Assembly (NCBI GenBank): GCA_002317155.1
Contig: DCIR01000096.1
Location: 7,035-69,243 of the forward strand
DNA: 62,209 nt
Direction of reading: 5' to 3'
Source of the DNA: Lachnospiraceae bacterium UBA1721
Lineage (GTDB): Bacteria > Bacillota > Clostridia > Lachnospirales > Lachnospiraceae
Shown here: one piece after another, positions 1-9,460 of the stretch
How positions within the stretch are numbered: position 1 is the first letter of the stretch
How the letters are laid out: each line of letters starts with the position of its first letter
The notes under the pieces: model-generated
The model's input: the letters and a program-made list of their open reading frames with translations, nothing else
What the model was told of the DNA's origin: nothing
The model's database searches: none
Program-made: the position numbers and the translations under genes

Positions 1-701
1 ATATGTTCGCCAACCTTAATAAGTGATGTGAGGTCCATGGGAGTACCTGCAACATCTGCAATCTCACCGGTAGGAATAGATCCGGGCACGGTAGGGGTAT
101 ATTTAGCACAATTAAGCTTAATCTCGTGATCCATGATACTTCCGCTGTCATGTCCGTCGAGATTGAAATAGGTATGGTTAGTCAAGTTAATAATGGTAGC
201 CTGATCACTTGTTCCGTAATAATGAAGCTTAAGCTCATTATTCTCAGTTAAAGTATAGGTAAGAGTAATCTCTTTTACTCCGGGGAATCCGAGAGTAGCA
301 GGATCATAGATTGAGAAAATAACGCTGTCATCTGTAGTCTCTGCATCCCACATTCTCTTGTGATAACCGAGTTCAAAATGGCTGTGAAGATTGTTGCCAT
401 CATCATTATCATCAATTTCATAGCAAATGCCGTCGATTTCATATGAAGCATTGCCGATTCTGTTTGCACTGGGTCCTATGGTTGCGCCAAAGAAGCTCAC
501 ATTGTTGTAATACTCTTCAGCTGTATCGAATCCAAGTACGACATCCTCTGCCTTACCTGATGCATCAGGAACCCACAGCTGAACAAGGATTGCTCCAAGA
601 TTGGTAACCTTAGCAATCATTCCCTTGCTGTTTGTAATTGTATAAAGAATAATGTCTCTGCCGTCACGGCTTTTTCCAAAAGCTTCCTGTGAAACTGACA
701 T
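1..701 (-). CDS. galM: Aldose 1-epimerase (galactose mutarotase), 3' end cut by window edge
   Basis: Interconverts alpha and beta anomers of aldoses such as glucose and galactose in the cytoplasm. The frame is open from an ATG at 701 to the window edge, about 233 residues; the C-terminal third is missing. Visible family motifs are NLHSHF, carrying a likely active-site His near residue 80, and NLTNHTYFNL, carrying the second conserved His. The start is set by a GGAGG ribosome site 5 nt upstream. It follows recR on the same strand with a 15-nt gap, so it may be the last gene of the dnaX-ybaB-recR unit. The mutarotase would suit a cell that releases free glucose from cellobiose, but that link is inference. 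Confidence 0.93.
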   Translation of the reverse strand, partial: MSVSQEAFGKSRDGRDIILYTITNSKGMIAKVTNLGAILVQLWVPDASGKAEDVVLGFDTAEEYYNNVSFFGATIGPSANRIGNASYEIDGICYEIDDNDDGNNLHSHFELGYHKRMWDAETTDDSVIFSIYDPATLGFPGVKEITLTYTLTENNELKLHYYGTSDQATIINLTNHTYFNLDGHDSGSIMDHEIKLNCAKYTPTVPGSIPTGEIADVAGTPMDLTSLIKVGEH

Positions 702-716
702 GGTAGTCCTCCAAAT

Positions 717-1313
717 TTACATTTCTAATCTTCCGTCGAGTGCACGTGACAGAGTAACCTCATCAATATACTCCAAGTCACCGCCAACCGGAACTCCGCT
801 TGCAATTCTTGTAACCTTGATTCCCATCGGTTTGATAAGCTTACTGATATACATGGCAGTAGTCTCACCCTCAAGGCTAGAATTAGTTGCAAGTATAACC
901 TCATTTACATCGCCCGCACAACGTTCAACCAATTCCTTGATTTTAATGTCGCCGGGTCCGATTCCTATCATAGGTGAAATAGCTCCATGCAAAACATGGT
1001 ACACACCCTCATATTTACCTGTCTTTTCATATGCCGCCAGGTCTCTCGTGTTTTCAACAACCATAATCATATTTTTATTACGATTGGTCTTCGCACAAAT
1101 CGGACACACCTCACTGTCAGTCAATGTGTAGCACTGACTGCAATAGCGCACATTCGCCTTAGCCTCGGTCATAACCTTAGCCAGACGGTCCACTTTATCC
1201 TTGGGCATATTAATAAGATGAAATGCCAGTCTCTGCGCAGACTTATTGCCTATTCCGGGCAACGCAGCCAGCTCATCGACAAGCTTATTGATATATCCGC
1301 TGTAAAGCTCCAT
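717..1313 (-). CDS. recR: Recombination protein RecR
   Basis: RecR acts with RecO, and RecF where present, to load RecA on SSB-coated gaps. The 198-residue length is typical. An N-terminal helix-hairpin-helix (LPGIGNKSAQRLA, 18-30) precedes a four-cysteine zinc finger (Cys58, Cys61, Cys70, Cys73) and a Toprim domain from about residue 82, including the GIGPGDI stretch. The start codon overlaps the ybaB stop by one base (TAATG), so the two are translationally coupled. The order dnaX-ybaB-recR is widely conserved in Firmicutes. Confidence 0.97.
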   Translation of the reverse strand: MELYSGYINKLVDELAALPGIGNKSAQRLAFHLINMPKDKVDRLAKVMTEAKANVRYCSQCYTLTDSEVCPICAKTNRNKNMIMVVENTRDLAAYEKTGKYEGVYHVLHGAISPMIGIGPGDIKIKELVERCAGDVNEVILATNSSLEGETTAMYISKLIKPMGIKVTRIASGVPVGGDLEYIDEVTLSRALDGRLEM

Positions 1314-1648
1314 TAGAAGGGTAATCCTCCGGTGATATTGCCCATAAGAGCATTGCTTGCATCGTCAGCCTGCTTCAATGCATCGTTAAGTGCTGCAACA
1401 ATTGCATCCTGAAGAGTCTCAACATCCTCGGGATCTACGATTTCAGGATCAAGCTTAACGCCGAGAATCTCCTTGCTTCCGTTGATTTTAACCTCTACTG
1501 CTCCGCCACCTGCAGTTGCAGTAAACTCCTTGGTCTCAAGCTCCTTCTGGCTCTCCTCCATCTGTCTCTGCATACGCTGAGCCTGCTTCATAAGATTTGC
1601 ATAATTGCCGGGCATTCCGCCTCCGGGAAATCCACCTCTTTTTGCCAT
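1313..1648 (-). CDS. YbaB/EbfC family nucleoid-associated protein
   Basis: A small DNA-binding dimer of the YbaB/EbfC family, 111 residues, with a glycine-rich N-terminus (KRGGFPGGGMPG), a central helix rich in Gln, Lys and Glu (NLMKQAQRMQRQMEES) and a conserved GGGAVEVKINGSKE strand region. It lies between dnaX and recR, the standard place for this family. Its role in bacteria is thought to be nucleoid organisation or help in recombination; the exact function is not settled for the family. It overlaps recR by one base. Confidence 0.94.
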   Translation of the reverse strand: MAKRGGFPGGGMPGNYANLMKQAQRMQRQMEESQKELETKEFTATAGGGAVEVKINGSKEILGVKLDPEIVDPEDVETLQDAIVAALNDALKQADDASNALMGNITGGLPF

Positions 1649-1768
1649 GATTAAAAAATCTCCTGTTCCATTAATATTTCTATTTTATTAATACTTCTGT
1701 TATATAAGTATTTCTGATATGTCGATATTATTATATCTATACTTTTCATTCACTAAATATTTGCAGTT

Positions 1769-3343
1769 CTACTCTTCCTCTGTCTCAACTTCAAAATTGA
1801 TCAGAGTAGATAAATCCACAACGCCATCCTCAAAATGATTGTGGCTCTCTGCTTCCTGGATGCTGAAAGCAACTTCTTTTCCCACCAAATCATTGAGTGC
1901 CTGGCCAATTGCGGCCTTGCAGCTGTCACGATTAACTCTGTCAAAAGCCACATCGCCCTTGTCAAAAATAATCAACAGCTTATTATCATTTCCAAGCGTT
2001 TGCCTGCTACTCTCGAGTGCACAGGCAAGCGGATCATCCAATGACTTAAGGATTCCTCTCCACTTGGTAATAATCGTTTTAATGTCGTCATTTATAGCCG
2101 CCGGTAATATCTGCTTGGGCTTCTGTACCGGTGCACCACCTGACGAAGGCGCCACAGACTGCGCTGATGAAGCTACTACAAAATCTCCGGTTTCAAGCTT
2201 CATCTCCACGGCTCTTATTCTTCCGAGTATCGCCGAATTGTCTTTATCCATCTCCGGCTTACACAATCTGATTAATGCTATCTCCACCAGAACTCTCTTC
2301 TGTGAAGCATATCTGATTTGACCTGACAGTTCAGAAAAAATATGGATATATCTGATAATCTGTTCACGGTCAATAAGTCCGGCCTCTTCCTTAAGTCTGG
2401 CAAGATTGTCTGTCGACATATCCACTACATCTTCCAAGCCATCAGAAGTCTGCACCAGCATAAGATTTCTCAGATACCAGGTAAAATCTACAATAAACTG
2501 ATTGAGCTCACGGCCCTGTATAATCACTTCATCGAGAAGACTGATACATCCGCTGACGTCTGATTTGATACAGCTTCGAAGCAGTCTGCTGAACACTTCG
2601 GTATCAACCGCGCCAAGCACATCGAGTGCCATATCATAAGTGAGTGTCTCACCGAGATGAAAAGCTATACACTGATCCAACAGACTGAGTGCATCTCTGA
2701 GAGATCCATCTGCTGTTTTGGAAATATACTTAAGAGCCTTTTCCTCGACCTGTACATTTTCCTGCTCCATCAAATCTCTGAGTCTGTCGGCAATCGTATC
2801 AATCGAAATTCGTCTGAAATCGTATCTCTGGCAACGCGACAAAACCGTAATCGGAAGCTTATGTACCTCCGTCGTTGCAAGAATAAATATTACATATTCC
2901 GGCGGTTCCTCAAGTGTCTTGAGCATTGCATTGAATGCTCCTGTGGAAAGCATATGAACCTCGTCGATAATATATACCTTGTACTTGCCCTCTGTCGGTC
3001 TGTACGAAACCTCATCAATAATCTCGCGGATATTATCTACACCGTTATTGGATGCCGCATCGATTTCAATAACATTCAGGCTGCTGCCATTCGCTATTGC
3101 CTGACAGGTCCTGCAATGTCCACACGGACCATTCTCAGTAGGTTCTTCACAGTTAACCGCTCTTGCAAAAATTTTCGCAACAGTAGTTTTTCCTGTACCT
3201 CGGGTACCCGTAAAAAGATATGCATGACCGATTCTGTCAGCCTTAAGCTGATTTTTCAGTGTCGTCACTATATGTTCCTGTCCCTTAACATCACCAAAAT
3301 TGTCGGGACGGAATTTTCTGTATAGGGCTGTATAAGAACCCAT
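1769..3343 (-). CDS. dnaX: DNA polymerase III subunit gamma/tau
   Basis: Clamp-loader ATPase of the replicative polymerase. From the ATG at 3343 the protein has 524 residues. It shows Walker A GTRGTGKT (46-53), a zinc module with Cys65, Cys74, Cys77 and Cys80, the DExx-type IIDEVH box, the LSRCQRYDF sensor segment and domain III up to about residue 365, then a less conserved tau-like tail. The ATG at 3343 has GAGG 8 nt upstream; a TTG two codons earlier lies too close to that site. A slippery heptanucleotide for gamma production was not obvious. First gene of the dnaX-ybaB-recR unit. Confidence 0.97.
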   Translation of the reverse strand: MGSYTALYRKFRPDNFGDVKGQEHIVTTLKNQLKADRIGHAYLFTGTRGTGKTTVAKIFARAVNCEEPTENGPCGHCRTCQAIANGSSLNVIEIDAASNNGVDNIREIIDEVSYRPTEGKYKVYIIDEVHMLSTGAFNAMLKTLEEPPEYVIFILATTEVHKLPITVLSRCQRYDFRRISIDTIADRLRDLMEQENVQVEEKALKYISKTADGSLRDALSLLDQCIAFHLGETLTYDMALDVLGAVDTEVFSRLLRSCIKSDVSGCISLLDEVIIQGRELNQFIVDFTWYLRNLMLVQTSDGLEDVVDMSTDNLARLKEEAGLIDREQIIRYIHIFSELSGQIRYASQKRVLVEIALIRLCKPEMDKDNSAILGRIRAVEMKLETGDFVVASSAQSVAPSSGGAPVQKPKQILPAAINDDIKTIITKWRGILKSLDDPLACALESSRQTLGNDNKLLIIFDKGDVAFDRVNRDSCKAAIGQALNDLVGKEVAFSIQEAESHNHFEDGVVDLSTLINFEVETEEE

Positions 3344-3420
3344 CTTCAAATCCTCTTTTACAACAACACTTCAGAGACAGACAGCCAATCCACTGTCCGT
3401 CTCCTCCGCGAATTCAAAAC

Positions 3421-4491
3421 TTAATCGCCGAAGCTGATTCCAAGAAGCTTAGCTTCCTTAATAATAGAAGCATCAGGATCTACATACTTAAGCTTGCCGG
3501 CTACATCTTCAAGTGAAACCTTTACGATTTCTCTGTTCTTGTATCCAACCATGAAACCGTACTGTCCCTTAAGGATAAGATTACCTGCTTCTGCTCCGAG
3601 ACGGCTTGCGAATACTCTGTCATAAGGGCAAGGGCTTCCACCTCTCTGCATATGTCCGGGAACAGTTACTCTTACTTCTCTTCCGGTCTTCTGTAAAATC
3701 TGCTCTGCAAGTTCATATGATACAGAAACCTTGCGCTTCTCAAGCTTCTTCTTGTATTCCTTCTTTGAAAGTGCAGCATCCTCCTTGGAAATAGCACCCT
3801 CGGCTACTGCAATAATGGTAAATCTGCAGCCCTTCTTATCACGCTCCTCAATTTTCTCGATTACCTTATCTACATTGTAAGGAATCTCGGGAAGAAGAAT
3901 GATATCAGCGCCACCTGCCATTCCGGCATTAAGAGTCAACCATCCAACCTTGTGACCCATTACTTCTACTATAAATACACGTCCGTGTGAAGAAGCTGTT
4001 GTATGGATGCAGTCAATTGCATTGGTAGCAATATCTACAGCACTCTGGAATCCGAAAGTCATATCGGTTCCCCAGAGATCGTTGTCAATAGTCTTAGGAA
4101 GTGTTACTACATTAAGTCCTTCCTGGCGAAGTCTGTTTGCAGTCTTATGAGTTCCGTTACCTCCGAGAATAACGAGACAGTCGAGCTTAAGCTTAGTATA
4201 ATTGCGCTTCATCTCTTCTACCTTATTAAGTCCTTCGGGTGTAGGCTCATCAATCATCTTAAAAGGAGTACGTGAAGTACCAAGTATTGTGCCGCCCTTA
4301 GTAAGAATACCGGAAAAATCACTACCGGTAAGCATCTGGAAATTACAATAGATAAGTCCTTTGTATCCATCCTGGAAACCGTAAACCTCTACCTCTTCGC
4401 CGCTATGTACGAGAGTCTTAACTACTCCACGCATTGCTGCATTCAACGCCTGACAGTCACCACCGCTGGTAAGCATACCAATTCTTTTCAT
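3421..4491 (-). CDS. pfkA: 6-phosphofructokinase, PKTIDND-type
   Basis: Phosphorylates fructose 6-phosphate to fructose 1,6-bisphosphate, the committed step of glycolysis. 356 residues, longer than the roughly 320 of E. coli PfkA. Motifs: TSGGDC (8-13), TSRTP (72-76), GGNGT (110-114) and PKTIDND (132-138), then MGHKVGWL and PGHMQRGG. The Gly after Asn112 (position 104 in E. coli numbering) is the residue found in ATP-using enzymes; the Lys in PKTIDND is more usual in pyrophosphate or mixed-group enzymes. Asn replaces the usual Asp of GGDG. The phosphoryl donor is therefore probably ATP but not certain. A GGAGG site lies 7 nt upstream. Monocistronic by position. Confidence 0.93.
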   Translation of the reverse strand: MKRIGMLTSGGDCQALNAAMRGVVKTLVHSGEEVEVYGFQDGYKGLIYCNFQMLTGSDFSGILTKGGTILGTSRTPFKMIDEPTPEGLNKVEEMKRNYTKLKLDCLVILGGNGTHKTANRLRQEGLNVVTLPKTIDNDLWGTDMTFGFQSAVDIATNAIDCIHTTASSHGRVFIVEVMGHKVGWLTLNAGMAGGADIILLPEIPYNVDKVIEKIEERDKKGCRFTIIAVAEGAISKEDAALSKKEYKKKLEKRKVSVSYELAEQILQKTGREVRVTVPGHMQRGGSPCPYDRVFASRLGAEAGNLILKGQYGFMVGYKNREIVKVSLEDVAGKLKYVDPDASIIKEAKLLGISFGD

Positions 4492-4830
4492 TTCAAGGCC
4501 TCCTTATTATATAAATATTGTCTTTTTATATTCAAAAAACATAATATGCCCATTACCGCATATTCCTATATATTTTACCACAGCGTCAACATGTCCACAA
4601 TTAATAAATCACATCACAAGCATAATTATTCATGTAAATTCGTTTTCCTCAAATAAAACCACACACCAATCCCACAATTTTACATAAAATTTATATATTT
4701 CATTCACAATCAACAATTTTGTGAAATATTTTTGTATTTCTATGGTCTAATACTATTTTTTTATTCACTTTTATGGAATATTATTTTATTACAGCATTTG
4801 TTAAACATCATAGTACTATAAAGGAGCATT
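4492..4830. promoter_or_regulatory. Divergent intergenic region between pfkA and araC-type regulator
   Basis: 339 bases, strongly AT-rich, holding the promoters of both divergent genes and no open frame with a ribosome site. A clear AAAGGAG precedes the regulator start at 4831. Several poly-T and poly-A tracts near 4680-4800 look like upstream promoter elements. I could not assign -35 and -10 boxes with confidence. Confidence 0.5.
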
Positions 4831-5736
4831 ATGGCAAAAAACACAAAAGACACCAAACAACAGCTTCATAATTTTAGTGTTAAGGAAGATGGTTCACAGG
4901 TATTCCTATACAAGACTCCGGGCTTTTTCTCATTCATTAAGAGAAATGTATTCCCTGATAACAATCCTTTCACTGTAACCGATCACTGGCACGATGAAGT
5001 TGAATTTGTATATTGTACCAGTGGAAGTCTTCTCTACACCGTAGACGGCATTACCATGACTCTCAAAGAAGGTCAGGGACTTTTCATCAATTCACGAAAG
5101 CTTCATGTGGCTGCTTCTGATGCTGACAGTCCTTGTGAGTGGTACTGCGTAATTCTTCATCCGCTTCTTCTCTGCGCATCAAAATACGTAGACAGAACCT
5201 ATGTAGAGCCTGTCATCAAAAATACAGCGCTCAAGTACCTTTTCCTCGACGTGAGCAATTCATGGCAAAAGGTTGTTCTCGACCAGATTGCAGCAATTTA
5301 TGATGCCTCTCAGAACACCGCACCGGAACTCAAAATCCAGATGCTCTTCTTCGCTATTTGGGAAAGTATCTACGAGCATGGCAAGGGATCCCCTGTAGAA
5401 AAAGCTAAGCCCAATCATCACCTCAATACGCTTAAGGAAATGATTTCATATATCCAGCAGCACTATCAGGAAAAGATTTCTCTTGAGGACATCAGTTCAG
5501 CCGGTTGTGTAGGTAAGACTATGTGCACCAAACTCTTCACCACCTATGTCAATCGTACACCTTTTGAATTCCTCAAGGACTACAGAGTAGAGCAAAGTAT
5601 AGTGCTCCTCAAAACCACTGATCTTTCAATCACTGACATCAGCTATGAGACCGGTTTCTCAAGTCCAAGCTATTTTGGTGAATGCTTTAGAAAGACCACC
5701 GGTTCATCTCCTCTTGAGTACAGAAAGAGTAATTAG
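4831..5736 (+). CDS. AraC family transcriptional regulator
   Basis: Sugar-responsive activator type. 301 residues: an N-terminal cupin-like ligand domain (about 45-125, with DHWHDEVEFVY and EGQGLFINSRKLH) and a C-terminal double helix-turn-helix of the AraC/XylS family (about 205-301, ending DISYETGFSSPSYFGECFRK). It is transcribed toward the ABC permease genes and ends in a terminator at 5851-5885. Its place beside the ABC sugar transporter suggests that it controls that locus or a related one. Ribosome site AAAGGAG 5 nt before the ATG. Confidence 0.9.
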   Translation: MAKNTKDTKQQLHNFSVKEDGSQVFLYKTPGFFSFIKRNVFPDNNPFTVTDHWHDEVEFVYCTSGSLLYTVDGITMTLKEGQGLFINSRKLHVAASDADSPCEWYCVILHPLLLCASKYVDRTYVEPVIKNTALKYLFLDVSNSWQKVVLDQIAAIYDASQNTAPELKIQMLFFAIWESIYEHGKGSPVEKAKPNHHLNTLKEMISYIQQHYQEKISLEDISSAGCVGKTMCTKLFTTYVNRTPFEFLKDYRVEQSIVLLKTTDLSITDISYETGFSSPSYFGECFRKTTGSSPLEYRKSN

Positions 5737-5850
5737 TCTAGAATAGATTAAATCAACTATGATTTACCGGATAGAATTTTCTTACAAAAATGAGACATTT
5801 TCATTCTCTTTATGTAACAACAACTTAATGTTGTATCTCCCCCTCATGAC

Positions 5851-5887
5851 AAAAGCTCAGACCACTAATGTGATCTGAGCTTTTTAT
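5851..5887. terminator. Bidirectional intrinsic terminator between araC-type gene and ABC permease
   Basis: Stem of 11 pairs (AAAAGCTCAGA with TCTGAGCTTTT), extended by a CAC/GTG helix around a TAAT loop. T runs follow on both strands, so it can end the regulator transcript on the plus strand and the permease operon on the minus strand. Confidence 0.85.
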
Positions 5888-5979
5888 TTACACCTTTCGG
5901 TATATTACTTTTATTATTCGGTAGCCACCTAAAATATTGAAAGTGCCACCCGTAAGTATGCTTGCTACTATAGCAACAA

Positions 5980-6912
5980 TTAACCCTTAACTGAACCTAC
6001 TGCAATACCACCTACGATATTCTTAGAAAGGATAAGGTATACTACGATAACAGGGAAGATAGCGATGAAGATTGACATGTAAATCTTACCCATATCGAAG
6101 TTCTGATAATCTGCAGATCTCAGCATAGCCAAAAGAATCGGTACTGTCTTAGGACTATCGATCAAAATGTGGCTGGGAACAAAGTAGTTATTCCAGCTTG
6201 CTACGAAAGCAAATATTGCCTGTACAGCAATTGCAGGTCTCATAAGAGGAAGTGAAATCTCATTGAAGGTTCTGATCTCTGAAGAACCGTCAATTCTTGC
6301 AGCCTCAACCAGTGAAAGAGGCAATGCACTCTCCATGTACTGCTTCAGATAATAGAAGGTTACAGGAGCTGCGATACCGGGCAAAATCAACCATACATAA
6401 TCTGCGTAGTTGCCGCCCTTTGCAAAGCTTCTTAATACGGTATAGAAACCACCCATACCTGAGAAGATGCTAACAATAGATTTATTAAGCTCACGAAGAG
6501 TATCGATCCACTTAAGGAAACCAAGTACGGTAACCTGAGTAGGAATCATCATGATCATAAGGATGAAAGTAAAGATTGCCTGCTTTCCCTTGAAATCATA
6601 AACATGAATCGCATATGCAGTCATTGTTGAGAAATATACACTGAAAGTTGCATTCAGTGCCGCAACAATAAAGCTGTTCAAAAGTCCCTTAAGAAGCGGC
6701 ACTGATGAATCGTTCATAACATTTTTAATATTAGTGCCAAACTGGTTACTGGGCAGGAATGCTACACCACTGCTTACAGATGCATTACTTCTTGATGAGT
6801 TAACAAACAATAAGTAAAACCAAATCAAACACATTACTGATATCAACACAAGTACAACATAAGCTATTATTCTTCTTGCTTTGATAGGTAATCCAAAACT
6901 TGTTTTATTCAT
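5980..6912 (-). CDS. Carbohydrate ABC transporter permease, MalG type
   Basis: Inner-membrane permease of a CUT1-type sugar importer, 310 residues with about six membrane segments. The cytoplasmic EAA loop (EAARIDGSSEIRTFNEISLP, near residue 205) docks the ATPase. The long loop after the first helix is typical of this half. It starts 17 nt after the MalF-type gene, in the same operon. Terminates at the shared hairpin at 5851-5887. Confidence 0.93.
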   Translation of the reverse strand: MNKTSFGLPIKARRIIAYVVLVLISVMCLIWFYLLFVNSSRSNASVSSGVAFLPSNQFGTNIKNVMNDSSVPLLKGLLNSFIVAALNATFSVYFSTMTAYAIHVYDFKGKQAIFTFILMIMMIPTQVTVLGFLKWIDTLRELNKSIVSIFSGMGGFYTVLRSFAKGGNYADYVWLILPGIAAPVTFYYLKQYMESALPLSLVEAARIDGSSEIRTFNEISLPLMRPAIAVQAIFAFVASWNNYFVPSHILIDSPKTVPILLAMLRSADYQNFDMGKIYMSIFIAIFPVIVVYLILSKNIVGGIAVGSVKG

Positions 6913-6929
6913 TACACAGGCCTCCTCTC

Positions 6930-7892
6930 TTAAGATTTTTCTTTAGATTTCTTACTATACATGAAATTGTATACAACCAAACTCAAACCGCCGGTGATAA
7001 GGAAGAGGATAACTGAAAGCGCACCACCTACACCGTAGTTCTTACTTACAAGGATCTGGTTCAAATACATAATCAAGGTAGTTGTCTTAGTAACAGGGTC
7101 ACCTGAACCATTAGTCAAAATCTGAGGTACATCATACATCTGGATACCACCGATAAGCGAAGTGATTACTACGTAAATCAAAATGGGCTTAAGAAGCGGT
7201 AATGTGATTCTGGTAAATCTCTGGATTGAGTTGGCACCGTCTACTTCAGCTGCCTCGTAAAGAGATTCATCGATACCCATGATACCTGCCATCAGAAGAA
7301 TGGTAGTATTACCAAACCACATAAGGAAGTTCATGAATGCTACAAGGAATCTTGCAAGGCCTACACTCTTAGTAAAATCAAGTGCTGCGTTAATCCAATG
7401 CAATTTATCAAAAAGGAGCGACGAAATAGGTCCGGTCTTATCAAACAATGCCGAGAATAACATCGCAAATGCTGATGCCATGATCAGGTTAGGAAGGTAG
7501 ATAACGGTCTTGAAGAAACGTGATCCTCTGATCTTAAGTCTGTTATCTGAAAACCACTGTGCAAGCACAAGTGATACAACAATCTGAGGAATAAATCCAA
7601 GAACCCACATAATAATAGTATTAAGCAAATACTTAAATATACGGGGATCAAACTCATATCCATCATAAAAGAGCTTAATATAGTTACTGAAGCCTACAAA
7701 CTGAACACTAGACCATGTTCCTGTTCCGGCATCAAAATATTTTTCAAAAAATGAGTAATAAACAGTCATTCCAAGAGGAATGAGATTGTACAAAATAAAA
7801 GCTACGAAAAAGGGAATCAGGAAAATATATCCCCACTTATTGTAATTAACCGCACGCTTATTGTTTGTGGATTTCTTATCATTTGCTGCCAT
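6930..7892 (-). CDS. Carbohydrate ABC transporter permease, MalF type
   Basis: Partner permease of the sugar importer, 320 residues from the ATG at 7892. It has about six membrane helices and the EAA loop EAAEVDGANSIQRFTRITLP. The frame stays open up to 7970, but that extension runs through a hairpin terminator (7935-7965), and the ATG at 7892 has its own purine-rich site (AGGAGAGGG, 7-11 nt upstream), so the shorter form is chosen. Second gene of the binding protein-permease-permease operon. No ATPase gene is in the locus, so a shared MsmX/MsmK-like ATPase elsewhere is expected. Confidence 0.93.
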   Translation of the reverse strand: MAANDKKSTNNKRAVNYNKWGYIFLIPFFVAFILYNLIPLGMTVYYSFFEKYFDAGTGTWSSVQFVGFSNYIKLFYDGYEFDPRIFKYLLNTIIMWVLGFIPQIVVSLVLAQWFSDNRLKIRGSRFFKTVIYLPNLIMASAFAMLFSALFDKTGPISSLLFDKLHWINAALDFTKSVGLARFLVAFMNFLMWFGNTTILLMAGIMGIDESLYEAAEVDGANSIQRFTRITLPLLKPILIYVVITSLIGGIQMYDVPQILTNGSGDPVTKTTTLIMYLNQILVSKNYGVGGALSVILFLITGGLSLVVYNFMYSKKSKEKS

Positions 7893-7934
7893 TTTTATTC
7901 CCTCTCCTATCAAATTTGGCCTATAAAAGGGTAT

Positions 7935-7965
7935 AAAAAACGTGCCTGCCCTTAGAGCAGGCACG
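7935..7965 (-). terminator. Attenuating hairpin between binding protein and permease genes
   Basis: A perfect 9-bp stem (CGTGCCTGC with GCAGGCACG, loop of 7) followed on the minus strand by six T. It lies 38 bp after the binding-protein stop and before the permease start. Partial termination here would give more binding protein than permease, as is common in such operons. Confidence 0.85.
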
Positions 7966-8002
7966 TCCAATAAGTCAATTATAACTATCCGACTGATAAA
8001 TC

Positions 8003-9391
8003 TTATTTAGGAGCCTTTACTGCAGGATACTTAGTGGTAACTGCCTGATAGAATGCCTTAAGAGCATCATCATAAGTAGCATAGTTGCCATCGAAGTAAC
8101 CCTTCATAGCCTTCTGGAACTCCTCGTTGCAACCCTGGTCATAACCGGTGATGTTGCTAAGGTCTACAGATGAAAGCTTGTCAGCGAAGATAGGAAGGGG
8201 ATTCTGTCCGCCAAGGATCTTGCTTCCGAAGTTAGCATCGGTAGAATACTTCTGGATAAGAGCTGAATCGTTAACGAAGTCGTTCTTCTCCTCGATGATC
8301 TTAGCAAGTACGTCATCATCAGTAGTCATAGTCTTAATGATATCGCCTACGAGATCAGCGTTGTCAGTTCCGTTTGCTGCGCAAACCCAAGTACCGCCCC
8401 AATAGAAGCCCTGAGGTCCAGCAGTTACTCTCCAGTCGCCGTTATCAGCTCTTGAAGTACCATAGTCTGCATCATCCTCGCTGTGTGCGTTCATGCAGAA
8501 GTCGATAAGCCAAGCGGGTCCAAAGTAGCAGAATACATTACCATCTGCAGCGAATCCAGCGCTCCATGCGGGTGACCAAAGATCATCAGTACCGGTCTGG
8601 CCAGCATCTACCATTGCCTTAGACATCTCAACCCAAGTCTTGATGTTCTCGTCAACGTTGATCTTTCCATCAACAACCCACTTAGAAGTTACGTTGTTAG
8701 AGAATACACGATATGTATCATTTGCAGTAGCAGTCATGAGATATCCGCTCTCAGCTACGGTTGCAGCAGTGCTCTGGAATGTGGTCCAATCCTTAACATA
8801 TGCCTGAACCTCAGCAGGATCAGAAGTTCCAAGAACTGCCTCAGCGATCTCTGCACTGTAGATAAGTGCTCCAGGGCATCCCTGCCATGAAGAACCCTTA
8901 ACGTTGCCGTATCTATCGGTTACAACGTCCTTGGTGTACTGATACTGATCACCCATGGTGTCAACACCGAGATCTGCCATTGCAAGAGTGTTGTTGTTAT
9001 CAACATACTTAAGAGCGTAGTCAGCTTCTACAAGGAAGAGATCGATCTTGTCATCAGCGTCAGCGTCAGCCTGCTTTGCAAGATGCTGATCAAGGTTATC
9101 CTGATATGCATTATCATCTGAAGGAACGATAGTGAACTTAACGGTAACATCACCAATCTTACCACCTGCAGTTACGTCATCAGCGTTAGCTGCTTCGTAT
9201 CCAGGATAGTATGCGGTGAAACGCTCGATAAACTCAGTGTTCCATGCATAAACATTAAGAACCTTACCATCATTTGACATAGTGGGTACATACTCGTACT
9301 TTGCTTCAGTAGCTCCACCACATCCAGCAAGCATTCCAGCAAGCATTGTAGCAGACATAGCAGTTGCTACAACTTTTCCGAACTTTTTCAT
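8003..9391 (-). CDS. Sugar ABC transporter substrate-binding lipoprotein
   Basis: Extracellular lipid-anchored receptor of the CUT1 importer, 462 residues. A signal peptide ends in a lipobox, LAGC, with Cys24 as lipid-attachment site. The mature part is a family 1 solute-binding fold with a hinge region rich in Asp. Start chosen at the ATG at 9391, with GGAGG 5 nt upstream; a longer in-frame start at 9436 lacks one and would spoil the signal peptide. The LacI-type operator at 9461-9480 and the promoter at 9485-9513 control it. Linkage to cellobiose phosphorylase suggests cello-oligosaccharides as ligand; this is inference. Confidence 0.93.
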   Translation of the reverse strand: MKKFGKVVATAMSATMLAGMLAGCGGATEAKYEYVPTMSNDGKVLNVYAWNTEFIERFTAYYPGYEAANADDVTAGGKIGDVTVKFTIVPSDDNAYQDNLDQHLAKQADADADDKIDLFLVEADYALKYVDNNNTLAMADLGVDTMGDQYQYTKDVVTDRYGNVKGSSWQGCPGALIYSAEIAEAVLGTSDPAEVQAYVKDWTTFQSTAATVAESGYLMTATANDTYRVFSNNVTSKWVVDGKINVDENIKTWVEMSKAMVDAGQTGTDDLWSPAWSAGFAADGNVFCYFGPAWLIDFCMNAHSEDDADYGTSRADNGDWRVTAGPQGFYWGGTWVCAANGTDNADLVGDIIKTMTTDDDVLAKIIEEKNDFVNDSALIQKYSTDANFGSKILGGQNPLPIFADKLSSVDLSNITGYDQGCNEEFQKAMKGYFDGNYATYDDALKAFYQAVTTKYPAVKAPK

Positions 9392-9460
9392 TTTTCCTCC
9401 ATTCTGTCCATCACACCTCTGATGAACAATAAACAATGTGTTTTGAAAGCGACCGATTAT

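Noticed and set aside
652..1131. Plus-strand frame of 159 residues
   Set aside because: Antisense to recR and galM, which have clear motifs and ribosome sites.
7893..7970. N-terminal extension of the MalF-type permease
   Set aside because: It spans a terminator hairpin, and a proper ribosome site precedes the ATG at 7892.
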